A stretch of DNA of 64,000 bases, from NCBI GenBank assembly GCA_964520475.1, contig CAZFNS010000001.1, positions 168,073-232,072 on the forward strand, written 5' to 3'. The notes under the pieces are model-generated. The model was not told the origin of the DNA and made no database searches. It worked only from the letters and a program-made list of their open reading frames with translations. Below are positions 31,705 through 38,975 of the stretch, one piece after another (the stretch's first letter is position 1; each line of letters begins with the position of its first letter). The stretch comes from Ruminobacter sp964520475 (GTDB taxonomy: Bacteria; Pseudomonadota; Gammaproteobacteria; Enterobacterales; Succinivibrionaceae). Both the position numbers and the translations under genes were made by a program.

Positions 31705-32559
31705 TTAAATGTCGTAGTTGTCCTCGATGTTGTCCATCAGACCGTACTCCATGAGGATTTCCTCCAGGCGGTCCTGGGTAATCGGCTTGGGAATGACGAA
31801 CTGGGTGTTGTTTTCGATGTTGTTCGCCAGCTGGCGGTACTCCCGCGCCTGCTGGCACCCGGGCTGGAACTCGATGACCGTCTTTTTGCGGATCTCGGCG
31901 CGCTGCACCACGTTGTCGCGCGGCACGAAATGAATCAGCTGGGTGCCGAGCTCCCGGGCGAAGGCCCGCACGACCTCGATCTCGCGGTCGACGTTCCTGC
32001 TGTTGCAGATGATGCCGCCCAGACGGACCCCGCCCTGGCGCGCGTATTTCGCGATGCCTTTGGAGATGTTGTTGGCCGCGTACAGGGCCATCATCTCGCC
32101 GCTCGCCACGATGTAGATCTCTTTGGCCTTGCCCTCGCGGATCGGCATGGCGAAGCCGCCGCACACGACGTCGCCCAGGACGTCGTAGAAGACGTAGTCC
32201 AGATCGTCCGTGTACGCGCCGAGACGCTCCAGCAGGCCGATGGAGGTGATGATGCCGCGGCCGGCGCAGCCGACGCCGGGCTCGGGGCCGCCGGATTCGA
32301 CGCAGCGCGCCCCCTTGAAGCCTTCCTTGAGGATCGCCTCCAGATCGATCATCTCGCCCTCTTCGCGCAGGGTGTCGAGCACCGTACGCTGGGCCAGGCC
32401 GCCGAGCAGGAGCCTCGTGGAGTCCGCCTTCGGGTCGCAGCCCACGACCATGACCTTTTTGCCGCTTTCCACCAGTCCGGCCGTGAGGTTCTGGGTGGTG
32501 GTGGACTTGCCGATTCCGCCCTTGCCGTAAATCGCTATCTGTCTTAATTTTTGAGCCAT
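31705..32559 (-). CDS. marH: nitrogenase iron protein-like reductase (MarH-like)
   Basis: This 284-residue NifH homologue is the ATP-driven electron donor of the nitrogenase-like complex. It has the P-loop GKGGIGKST (residues 12-20), CDPKADSTRL, the [4Fe-4S] ligands Cys98 (GVGCAGRG) and Cys133 (GDVVCGGF), and Arg101 at the site ADP-ribosylated in NifH. The N-terminus is MAQKLRQIAIYGKGG. By sequence alone it could serve nitrogenase; the adjacent NifD/NifK-like genes argue for methylthio-alkane reductase. It lies 30 bp after the NifK-like gene with AAGGAGCA before the ATG. Confidence 0.85.
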   Translation of the reverse strand: MAQKLRQIAIYGKGGIGKSTTTQNLTAGLVESGKKVMVVGCDPKADSTRLLLGGLAQRTVLDTLREEGEMIDLEAILKEGFKGARCVESGGPEPGVGCAGRGIITSIGLLERLGAYTDDLDYVFYDVLGDVVCGGFAMPIREGKAKEIYIVASGEMMALYAANNISKGIAKYARQGGVRLGGIICNSRNVDREIEVVRAFARELGTQLIHFVPRDNVVQRAEIRKKTVIEFQPGCQQAREYRQLANNIENNTQFVIPKPITQDRLEEILMEYGLMDNIEDNYDI

Positions 32560-32589
32560 TTCAGTCAGTGCTCCTTTTTCCTTTAATCT

Positions 32590-33939
32590 TTACTTGCCGC
32601 CCACCGTCGCCGAGTAGATCCTTTCCAGCAGGGAAAGCGCGCCGCGGTAGCCTATGTAACTCTTGTTGATCACCACTTCCTCGGTGGTGGGCACGCCGAT
32701 TTCGATCAGCAGGCCCTTCTTCTCCTTAACCACGTCGGTCTCCCAGGTCGTTCCCAGGATCAGCGGGATGCCCGAGCCGAAATCGGCGTTCTTGAGGGAT
32801 TCCTCCACGAGATAGCCGTCCTCGATGAATTCCGGCTCCACCGACACGCCTTCGGCGATATGGCGGAACTGCTCCCGGATCCCCTCCCGGAAATGATCGG
32901 GGGGATTGTCGGTGATAATCTGCTTGACCGGAATGAGCCCCACCTGGTCGGCGAGAAACTTCGTGTACGCGAAGGTGTAGCTGCTGTCGCCCACCACCGC
33001 GAACCGGGAAGGCAGACCGAACCAGTATTCGGAGAAGAATTCCGCGAAATGCTCGATGAAGTAGTAGTAAAGCTCGGCTTCCTCCGCGATGAACCGCTCG
33101 GCCGGGGCCGGGTCGATCCCCGCGAACGCGACGACCTTGCGGATAAAGGCGCTCGTCGCCTCCTCGCCGATCGGCAGCTCCGGAATGTGCAGGTAGGGCT
33201 GACGGTATTTCTTTTCGAGCAGCTGAGCCGTTTTCACGCCGACCCACGAGGAAACCACGAGATTGAACTGCGCCTCGGGTATTTTCTTCCACTCCTGCGC
33301 CCCGCCGCTCTGGGGTCCGAACAGGACGTTGACCCGGAATCCGGCCGCCCGCAGGATCCGCACCATCTCGAGGTAGTCGCCCCGCCAGTTCTGGTTAAAG
33401 TACGGCGTTTCGAACCAGAGATTGATGAGCCCGGGGGTCTTCGGCCCGTTGTAGCCGCCCACGAACTGGTTGATGATCGCCTCGAGCACAATCTCGTGGC
33501 CGGTCAGGTTGGTGCCCTTGAATCCGCCGGTGTCGGCGTAAACAATCGGGTAGCCCCGGTGCTGGTATCCTCTGACCACGGACGCGACGTCGTCGCCGAT
33601 CAGCTCCCCGGAACAGCCGGTGAGCACGACGAACAGGTCGCCCTTCATGACGGCGAGCGACGATTTTATCAGATCGTCGAGCTTCTGCTCCCCGCCGAAA
33701 ACCACGTCGTTCTCGCCGACGTTGGCGCTGGGGACGTTGCCGCCGCCGGCGCCCGCCGATCCCTGGAACCCGTTGTCGAAGCTCACCAGGAAAAACTGCT
33801 TGTACATGCAGCCGGGGCCGCAGTTGGCGATCGGCACGCCGCCCTTGATCGCGGCCACGGAATAGGCGGCCCCGACCGTGCAGCCGTAGTGGGGATGCAC
33901 TATCGTACCGCTTGTCTTTACGTTCTTGTCAATCGACAT
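32590..33939 (-). CDS. marK: nitrogenase-like beta subunit (MarK-like)
   Basis: This 449-residue NifK homologue pairs with the NifD-like protein in the catalytic tetramer. The three P-cluster cysteines are present: Cys20 (HYGCTVGAA), Cys44 (CGPGCMYKQ) and Cys109 (LTGCSGELIGDDV), with spacing like NifK 70/95/153. The N-terminus is shorter than in NifK. The ATG at 33939 has GGAG 8 bp upstream; an in-frame TTG at 33951 overlaps that site and is unlikely. It follows the NifD-like gene by 34 bp. P-cluster conservation excludes the simple 3-Cys/1-Asp cluster of BchB-type proteins. Confidence 0.85.
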   Translation of the reverse strand: MSIDKNVKTSGTIVHPHYGCTVGAAYSVAAIKGGVPIANCGPGCMYKQFFLVSFDNGFQGSAGAGGGNVPSANVGENDVVFGGEQKLDDLIKSSLAVMKGDLFVVLTGCSGELIGDDVASVVRGYQHRGYPIVYADTGGFKGTNLTGHEIVLEAIINQFVGGYNGPKTPGLINLWFETPYFNQNWRGDYLEMVRILRAAGFRVNVLFGPQSGGAQEWKKIPEAQFNLVVSSWVGVKTAQLLEKKYRQPYLHIPELPIGEEATSAFIRKVVAFAGIDPAPAERFIAEEAELYYYFIEHFAEFFSEYWFGLPSRFAVVGDSSYTFAYTKFLADQVGLIPVKQIITDNPPDHFREGIREQFRHIAEGVSVEPEFIEDGYLVEESLKNADFGSGIPLILGTTWETDVVKEKKGLLIEIGVPTTEEVVINKSYIGYRGALSLLERIYSATVGGK

Positions 33940-33973
33940 AGTACACTCCAATCCTCTTTGTCTTTAAAACTGT

Positions 33974-35518
33974 TTACTTCACCACTTCGTCCAGAATCCC
34001 GGGATTCTTCGACAGCGCGAACGGATCCTCCTGGTTTATCCACCAGTCGGTGTACGGCAGGGTCACGTGCCGCTGGAGAACCTGGTTGAAGCGCTTCCGG
34101 GACAGGATGTCCAGGATGATCTCGCCCAAGCGGATCATGCCGTCGTAGCCGACCGGAATGTGCTCGTCGCCCAGGGCGAGCGCGGGGATGCCGAGCTTCG
34201 CGGCTTCCGGCGCCAGTCCCTGGTGGCGGATGATCACGAAATCGGGCTTCACTCTCCGGAAAATGTTCGGCAGCTGGTAGGCCTGCGTCTTGCTCACCGT
34301 GAAGTGCCCGACGTCGCCGTAGTGATCCACGAGATACTTAAGGGTGTTCTGGTGCTCGGCGCCGCTGTCGTAAACGGGGTCGTGGTGGAAGACTATGGAG
34401 CCGTCCACCCTGATGCCGATTTCCCGGAGCACCGAGATAAGCCCGTGCGAGTACGACGAGCCCGTCATGATGAAGCCGGTCACGCCCTTGAATTTTTCCC
34501 GGAGCTCCAGGATCCTGGGCATGACCCGCTCGTGCTCGGACTTGATGTATTCCTCGGTCTCGGCTTCCTTGCCCACGACTTTGCCGATGGCCCTGAGCCA
34601 GTCGTCCGTCGCGTCGAATCCGTAAGGCTGCGGCGCGTCGATCTGCGGCACCCCGAAATGCTGCTCGAGCACCGTCGCCATGTACGAGCCGAGCGTGTGG
34701 CAGAAGGTCGCCGTGGCGACCGCCTCGGAGGCCTGGGCCAGCTCGTCGAAGCTCGCGGTGTCGATCATGTAGTTGACGCGCAGCCCCAGCGGCTTGAGCA
34801 GATCGGTGAAGTAGTCGGTGCCCCAGAGCGCCACGATGTTGATCAGGTCGTTCTGTCTGACCGGATTTTTTTTGACGATCTGGCGCGCGATGCCGTGCTG
34901 GGAAATGTCGAAACCGGTGCTCCAGTGCTTCGACCGGAAGCCCTCGCAGTGCAGCGGGATTACCGGGACGCCCACCTCGGGCTCCATCTCCTCGGCGATG
35001 CTGTCGATATCCTCGCCGATGATCGCGGTGGAGCACGACATGGAGATGAAGATCGCCTTCGGGTTCATGCGCTCCTTGGCGTCCCTGATCGCCTGGCGCA
35101 GCTTGGCGCTGGCGCCGAACACCATGTCCTTCTCCAGCAGATTGGTGCAGAAAATCTGCAGGTTCTGGATCGGCTTATGCCGGCGGGTGAGTCCCATCTT
35201 GAAGGCCAGGTTGAACCAGGCGTTGTCCGCCGCGCACCCGATGGGCGAATGCTGGATGAGGATGCAGTCGGTCAGGTTGCCCACCTGGCATTCCACGATC
35301 GCGTTGGCGCACATCGTCTGCTGGTTGAAGGGCGTCGCCAGCTCGCAGAGCCGGCAGGAGCTGCCCCTGCCCGCGCAGCCTCTTTTCCTCTCCTTTCTCT
35401 CGTCGTAGGCGGATTCCTTCACCAGGTCCGACGCCGTGCCGTCCCAGGCGATGATCGTGCCGAGCCGCATTTCGCGGTTTTCGACGGTGCTCATATCCAA
35501 ATTTATTTTCTTTGCCAT
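33974..35518 (-). CDS. marD: nitrogenase-like alpha subunit (MarD-like)
   Basis: This 514-residue NifD homologue should hold the active-site cofactor. P-cluster cysteines are Cys70, Cys95 (HSPIGC) and Cys162 (SMSCSTAIIGEDI). The cofactor-ligating Cys corresponds to Cys273 (TFCHTLGSYM). A candidate His ligand is His453 (GDEHIPVGYDG), though its alignment with NifD His442 is not exact. In the CEGFR motif (191-195), positions matching NifD Gln191 and His195 are Trp199 and Phe203, so N2 reduction is unlikely. An extra cysteine group lies at 48, 55 and 58. AAGGAGAT precedes the ATG. Operon context with metY supports methylthio-alkane reductase. Confidence 0.85.
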   Translation of the reverse strand: MAKKINLDMSTVENREMRLGTIIAWDGTASDLVKESAYDERKERKRGCAGRGSSCRLCELATPFNQQTMCANAIVECQVGNLTDCILIQHSPIGCAADNAWFNLAFKMGLTRRHKPIQNLQIFCTNLLEKDMVFGASAKLRQAIRDAKERMNPKAIFISMSCSTAIIGEDIDSIAEEMEPEVGVPVIPLHCEGFRSKHWSTGFDISQHGIARQIVKKNPVRQNDLINIVALWGTDYFTDLLKPLGLRVNYMIDTASFDELAQASEAVATATFCHTLGSYMATVLEQHFGVPQIDAPQPYGFDATDDWLRAIGKVVGKEAETEEYIKSEHERVMPRILELREKFKGVTGFIMTGSSYSHGLISVLREIGIRVDGSIVFHHDPVYDSGAEHQNTLKYLVDHYGDVGHFTVSKTQAYQLPNIFRRVKPDFVIIRHQGLAPEAAKLGIPALALGDEHIPVGYDGMIRLGEIILDILSRKRFNQVLQRHVTLPYTDWWINQEDPFALSKNPGILDEVVK

Positions 35519-35620
35519 ATCTCCTTCCTCCCCCGGCTCCGCGGATCGTCTCCCGGAGCGGAACGCGTTTAACGGCGCGCGGCCGCCCGATCCCTTATCC
35601 GGGAGCGGGCCGCCCGCCCG

Positions 35621-36073
35621 TCAGTTTTCCCGGCGCGTCTGCCATTCGTCCGTTTCCCAGAGCCTGTCCCGCACGATTTTGTCGAGAAGCGGGCCGATCG
35701 GAAACGGCGCCTCGTATACGACGAAGCCCCGCGCCTCCAGAAAATCGGACGCTCCCCGGCCGATTTTGCTGACGATCACGGCTCCGGCGTCCTTCAGAAC
35801 GTCCGCGACCCTCGCGAACGCCTGCTCCTCGTGCTCGCCGCCCGAGCAGCAGGCTCCGGTGGCGCGGCTTTCCAGGTAGCGGTAGCCGCCGCCGGACACT
35901 TCGAAAATGTGAAAGCTTTCGGCTCTGCCGAAATGCTGGTTCACGACCTTGCCGTCGGTGCTCGCCAGGGCGACTTTGTAAGTCCCCTCCCGGGCGCACG
36001 CGGACGCCTCATCCCCGCAGCCGGGGCACCCGGCGCAGCCGCCTTCGGGATCGCGGCCGGTGACTTTACTCAA
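35621..36073 (-). CDS. NifX/NifB C-terminal-like cofactor protein with Cys motif
   Basis: This 150-residue protein has a NifX-like dinitrogenase-cofactor domain at residues 32-125 (YKVALASTDGKVVNQHFGRAE, FHIFEVSGGGY, AVIVSKIGRGASDFLEARGF). Members bind or carry FeMo-co precursors. An N-terminal patch holds Cys13, Cys16, Cys19 and Cys26 (CX2CX2CX6C), suitable for an Fe-S cluster, and Cys75-Cys76 follow later. The start is a TTG at 36073 with GGAGAGG upstream. It lies between metY and the NifD-like gene and may fill the place of MarB of R. rubrum; I cannot confirm that equivalence. Confidence 0.78.
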   Translation of the reverse strand: MSKVTGRDPEGGCAGCPGCGDEASACAREGTYKVALASTDGKVVNQHFGRAESFHIFEVSGGGYRYLESRATGACCSGGEHEEQAFARVADVLKDAGAVIVSKIGRGASDFLEARGFVVYEAPFPIGPLLDKIVRDRLWETDEWQTRREN

Positions 36074-36104
36074 ATCCGAAACCTCTCCGTCCTGTCAATC
36101 AAGA

Positions 36105-36141
36105 AAATAAAGAGGCTTGCCATGACTGTCCATGGCAGCCT
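36105..36141 (-). terminator. hairpin/attenuator between metY and NifX-like gene
   Basis: AGGCTTGCCATG and CATGGCAGCCT (36113-36141) pair with a 6-nt loop and one bulge. On the minus strand the stem is followed by CTTTATTTTC. A partial terminator here would leave metY more strongly expressed than the mar genes behind it. Confidence 0.6.
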
Positions 36142-36163
36142 CCGTTGTCTGTACTCAAAACGG

Positions 36164-37468
36164 TTACTTGACCGCGGCGAACGCCTTGTCGAGTGCCTCT
36201 ATCAGATCCTGCACGTTCTCGGTGCCGATGGACAGGCGGATCGTGTTCGGCTTGATGCCCTGATCGAGCAGTTCGTCCGGCTCAAGCTGCGAGTGGGTGG
36301 TCGAAGCCGGGTGGATGACCAGCGACTTGACGTCGGCCACGTTCGCGAGCAGCGAGAAAATCGCCAGATTGTCGATAAACTTCTTCGCTTCCTCTTCTCC
36401 GCCCTTGATCTCGAAGGTGAAGATGGAGCCGCCGCCGTTCGGGAAGTACTTCTTGTAGACCTCGTGGCTGGGCTCGCTCGCGAGCGACGGGTGATGAACG
36501 GCTTCCACCTGCGGATGGCTGTTCAGGTAATTGACGATCTTGATGGCGTTCTCGACGTGGCGCTCGACGCGCAGGGACAGAGTTTCGAGGCCCTGCAGGA
36601 AGAGGAACGCGTGGAACGGCGACAGCGTGGAGCCGGTGTCGCGGAGCAGGATCGCCCTGATGTAGACGGCGAAGGCGGCGGGACCGACCGCGGCCGCGAA
36701 GGAAATGCCGTGATAGGACGGGTTCGGCTCGGAGATCCACGGATATTTGCCCGAGGCCTTCCAGTCGAACTTGCCGCCGTCGACGATGACGCCGCCGATG
36801 GCGGTGCCGTGCCCGCCGATAAACTTGGTGGCGCTGTGCACGACGATGTCCGCGCCGTATTCAATCGGTCTCACCAGGTACGGAGTGGCGAAGGTGCTGT
36901 CCACCACCAGCGGGATGCCGTGCGCGTGGGCGATCGCGGCCACCTTTTCGATGTCGATGACGTTCGAGTTGGGGTTGCCGAGCGTCTCGATGAGGATGGC
37001 CTTGGTGTTGTCTTGGATCGCGGCCTCGAAAGAGCCCTCGACGTCGGGATCGACGAAGGTAGCCGTGACGCCGTTGGTCAGCGGCAGGGTGTGGGCCAGC
37101 AGGTTGTAGGTGCCGCCGTAAATGGTCTTGGAGGCTACGATGTGCTCGCCGCTCTTCGCCAGCGCGCTGATGGTGTAGTTCAGCGCCGCGGCGCCGGACG
37201 CGGTGGCGAGAGCCGCCACGCCGCCCTCGAGGGAAGCGATGCGCTGTTCGAATATGTCATTGGTCGGGTTGGTCAGACGCCCGTATATGTTGCCCGCGTC
37301 CCTCAGGCCGAAACGGGCCGCCGCGTGCTCGGCGTTATGAAACACGAAGGAAGTCGAGGCGTAAATCGGCACCGCGCGCGCGTCCGTCGTGGGGTCCGCC
37401 TGCTCCTGGCCGATGTGCAGCTGTCTGGTCTCGAATCTCCAGTTCTTGGAATCGTTGATGTTGGTCAT
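36164..37468 (-). CDS. metY: O-acetylhomoserine sulfhydrylase MetY
   Basis: MetY is a PLP enzyme that couples O-acetylhomoserine with sulfide or methanethiol to give homocysteine or methionine. The 434-residue protein begins MTNINDSKNWRFETRQLHIGQ. It has YASTSFVF, YGRLTNPTNDIFEQRIA, TLGNPNSNVIDIE and PLP-Lys215 in HSATKFIGGHGT. Its length fits MetY and is longer than MetB. The ATG at 37468 has AAGGAG upstream; an in-frame start 87 bp earlier lacks one. It heads the operon and would capture methanethiol made by the Mar-like enzyme. Confidence 0.93.
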   Translation of the reverse strand: MTNINDSKNWRFETRQLHIGQEQADPTTDARAVPIYASTSFVFHNAEHAAARFGLRDAGNIYGRLTNPTNDIFEQRIASLEGGVAALATASGAAALNYTISALAKSGEHIVASKTIYGGTYNLLAHTLPLTNGVTATFVDPDVEGSFEAAIQDNTKAILIETLGNPNSNVIDIEKVAAIAHAHGIPLVVDSTFATPYLVRPIEYGADIVVHSATKFIGGHGTAIGGVIVDGGKFDWKASGKYPWISEPNPSYHGISFAAAVGPAAFAVYIRAILLRDTGSTLSPFHAFLFLQGLETLSLRVERHVENAIKIVNYLNSHPQVEAVHHPSLASEPSHEVYKKYFPNGGGSIFTFEIKGGEEEAKKFIDNLAIFSLLANVADVKSLVIHPASTTHSQLEPDELLDQGIKPNTIRLSIGTENVQDLIEALDKAFAAVK

Positions 37469-37740
37469 GTCCGTTCTCCTTTTAAATTCCGTTTGCAAAG
37501 TTTGAATCGTTTGTTTCGGGCGGATTCCGGCGCTCCGGCCGGCGAGCCTTCCCAAAACCTAGTATGTGTATATGATACCTAAGTAATTTTTTTTGTCTAA
37601 TACAAAAAACAGATACAAAGTTAAAGGTTAAACCTATAACCCGCGGGCCTGAGCCGGGAGGCGAAAGAACCGCCGCGCGCCTTTCCGGCGGTCCGGAGCC
37701 GTTCCGGGCGCTCCCGGGACGGGCCGCCCCGCGCCGCCTG
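37469..37740 (-). promoter_or_regulatory. metY-mar operon control region
   Basis: Between the metY start and the lpxC terminator lies an AT-rich island (37560-37640) in GC-rich DNA. Read on the minus strand it holds several TTGTAT and TTAACT/TATTAG-like elements, but I cannot choose one -35/-10 pair. It contains an imperfect dyad at 37558-37583 (arms CCTAGTAT and ATACCTAAG). It also contains AGGTT-N-AACCT at 37625-37635 and the 10-mer shared with the cysK promoter at 37628-37637. The flanks are GC-rich without visible content. Confidence 0.5.
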
Positions 37741-37743
37741 GGC

Positions 37744-37771
37744 AAAAAAAATCCGCCCGGAGGCGGATTTT
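37744..37771 (-). terminator. terminator of lpxC
   Basis: A perfect 10-bp stem AAAATCCGCC/GGCGGATTTT (37748-37771) with a 4-nt loop is followed on the minus strand by further T residues, 17 bp after the lpxC stop. Confidence 0.88.
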
Positions 37772-37788
37772 CGCTAATGTCGTTCGGA

Positions 37789-38727
37789 TCAGGCGAGAAC
37801 CAGCTCGCGGGCCCGCTCCTCCAGGAACCTGTCCTGCTCGGGGCACTGCCTGCCGTCCTCAATCGAAACGTACCTGTACGCGCCCGCGTCGGCGAGCAGG
37901 GCTCTCAGGAGCATGTTGTTGAGGTGGTGGCCGGTCTTGTAGGCCTTGAACTCGCCCACGATGCTCTGCGCCGACATGTACAGGTCGCCCACGGCGTCGA
38001 GCATCTTGTGCTTCACGAACTCGTCCGGGTAACGCAGCCCCTCGGGGTTCATCACGTGGAAATCGTCCATCACCACCGCGTTCTCGAGGCTGCCGCCCAG
38101 GGCGAGGTTATGGGCGTGCATGAACTCGACGTCCTTCATGAAGCAGAAAGTCCTCGCGCGGCTGATGTCGCGGAGAAAATTCTCGCCGGTAAAGTCGAGG
38201 GTGCAGTGCTGCAGCGATCTGTCCATCGCCGGATGGTTGAAGTCAATCTGCAGGTCCAGCTTGAATCCGGACTTCGCCGGGCTCAGCTCGGCCCACTTGT
38301 CCTCAAGCTCGACCCTTACCTTTTTCAGGATCTTGATAAAGCGCTTCGGCTCGTCGAGGATCTCGATGCCGGCGCTCTGGATCAGATAGATGAAAGGCAG
38401 AGCCGAACCGTCCATCACCGGAAGCTCCGGCGCGTTGACCTCGACGTACAGATTGTCGATTCCGGCGGCGCTCAGCGCGGCGCTCAGATGTTCTATGGTC
38501 GAAACCCTGTCCCCGGCGTCGTTGATTATGGCGGTGCACAGCTCGGTGTCCCTTACCATTTCGGCCGAGGTCTTCATGTATACCTTAGGAGCAAGATCAG
38601 AGCGGACATATACAATGCCTGTGCCGGCCGGTGCTGGCTTGAAGGTCATGGAGACCTTCCTGCCCGAATGCAATCCTATGCCGGAAGCGGAAACTTCCCT
38701 TTTGATTGTACGTTGTCTAATCATCAT
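37789..38727 (-). CDS. lpxC: UDP-3-O-acyl-N-acetylglucosamine deacetylase LpxC
   Basis: LpxC is the zinc deacetylase of the committed step in lipid A synthesis. The 312-residue protein (E. coli 305) starts MMIRQRTIKREVSASGIGLHSG. The zinc ligands are His80 (VSTIEHLSAAL), His240 and Asp244 (FVKHKMLDAVGDL). SLENAVVMDD and the C-terminal HHLNNMLLRALLAD are conserved. It follows ftsZ at the end of the dcw cluster but is separated by a terminator and a 248-bp gap. Confidence 0.96.
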   Translation of the reverse strand: MMIRQRTIKREVSASGIGLHSGRKVSMTFKPAPAGTGIVYVRSDLAPKVYMKTSAEMVRDTELCTAIINDAGDRVSTIEHLSAALSAAGIDNLYVEVNAPELPVMDGSALPFIYLIQSAGIEILDEPKRFIKILKKVRVELEDKWAELSPAKSGFKLDLQIDFNHPAMDRSLQHCTLDFTGENFLRDISRARTFCFMKDVEFMHAHNLALGGSLENAVVMDDFHVMNPEGLRYPDEFVKHKMLDAVGDLYMSAQSIVGEFKAYKTGHHLNNMLLRALLADAGAYRYVSIEDGRQCPEQDRFLEERARELVLA

Positions 38728-38913
38728 ATTGTGTATCTCTTTACCTTAGTCAGAAACCGTACTCGCTTCCCTTTGTTTTCAAGGGATTATTGCCGTCAAT
38801 TCTTATCCCGGTTGTCTATGGTCTTTGTCACAACTTATGCCATAAGTTTAACATAGTTCACAAAATCGTACAAGTTTTTTTCGGGAGGGTTCCTTTTCGC
38901 CGAAACAAAGAAA

Positions 38914-38939
38914 AAGGGAGGCGCGGACGCGCCTCCCTT
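38914..38939 (-). terminator. terminator of ftsZ / end of dcw cluster
   Basis: AAGGGAGGCGC pairs with GCGCCTCCCTT (38914-38939) around a 4-nt loop. On the minus strand TTTTTCTTTGTTT follows. The rest of the gap up to lpxC (38728-38913) is AT-rich and probably holds the lpxC promoter; I could not select clean -35/-10 boxes. Confidence 0.85.
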
Positions 38940-38975
38940 CCTTAATTAAGAATTAAGCGGCGAACCGCCGGCGGA

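Noticed and set aside
31705..35518. True nitrogenase (nifHDK)
   Set aside because: Positions matching alpha-His195 and alpha-Gln191 are Phe and Trp, no nifB/E/N is nearby, and the neighbours are sulfur-metabolism genes.
32590..35518. Protochlorophyllide/chlorophyllide reductase or F430 (CfbCD) subunits
   Set aside because: All six P-cluster cysteines plus a cofactor Cys are present, which those nitrogenase-like enzymes lack, and there is no tetrapyrrole pathway context.
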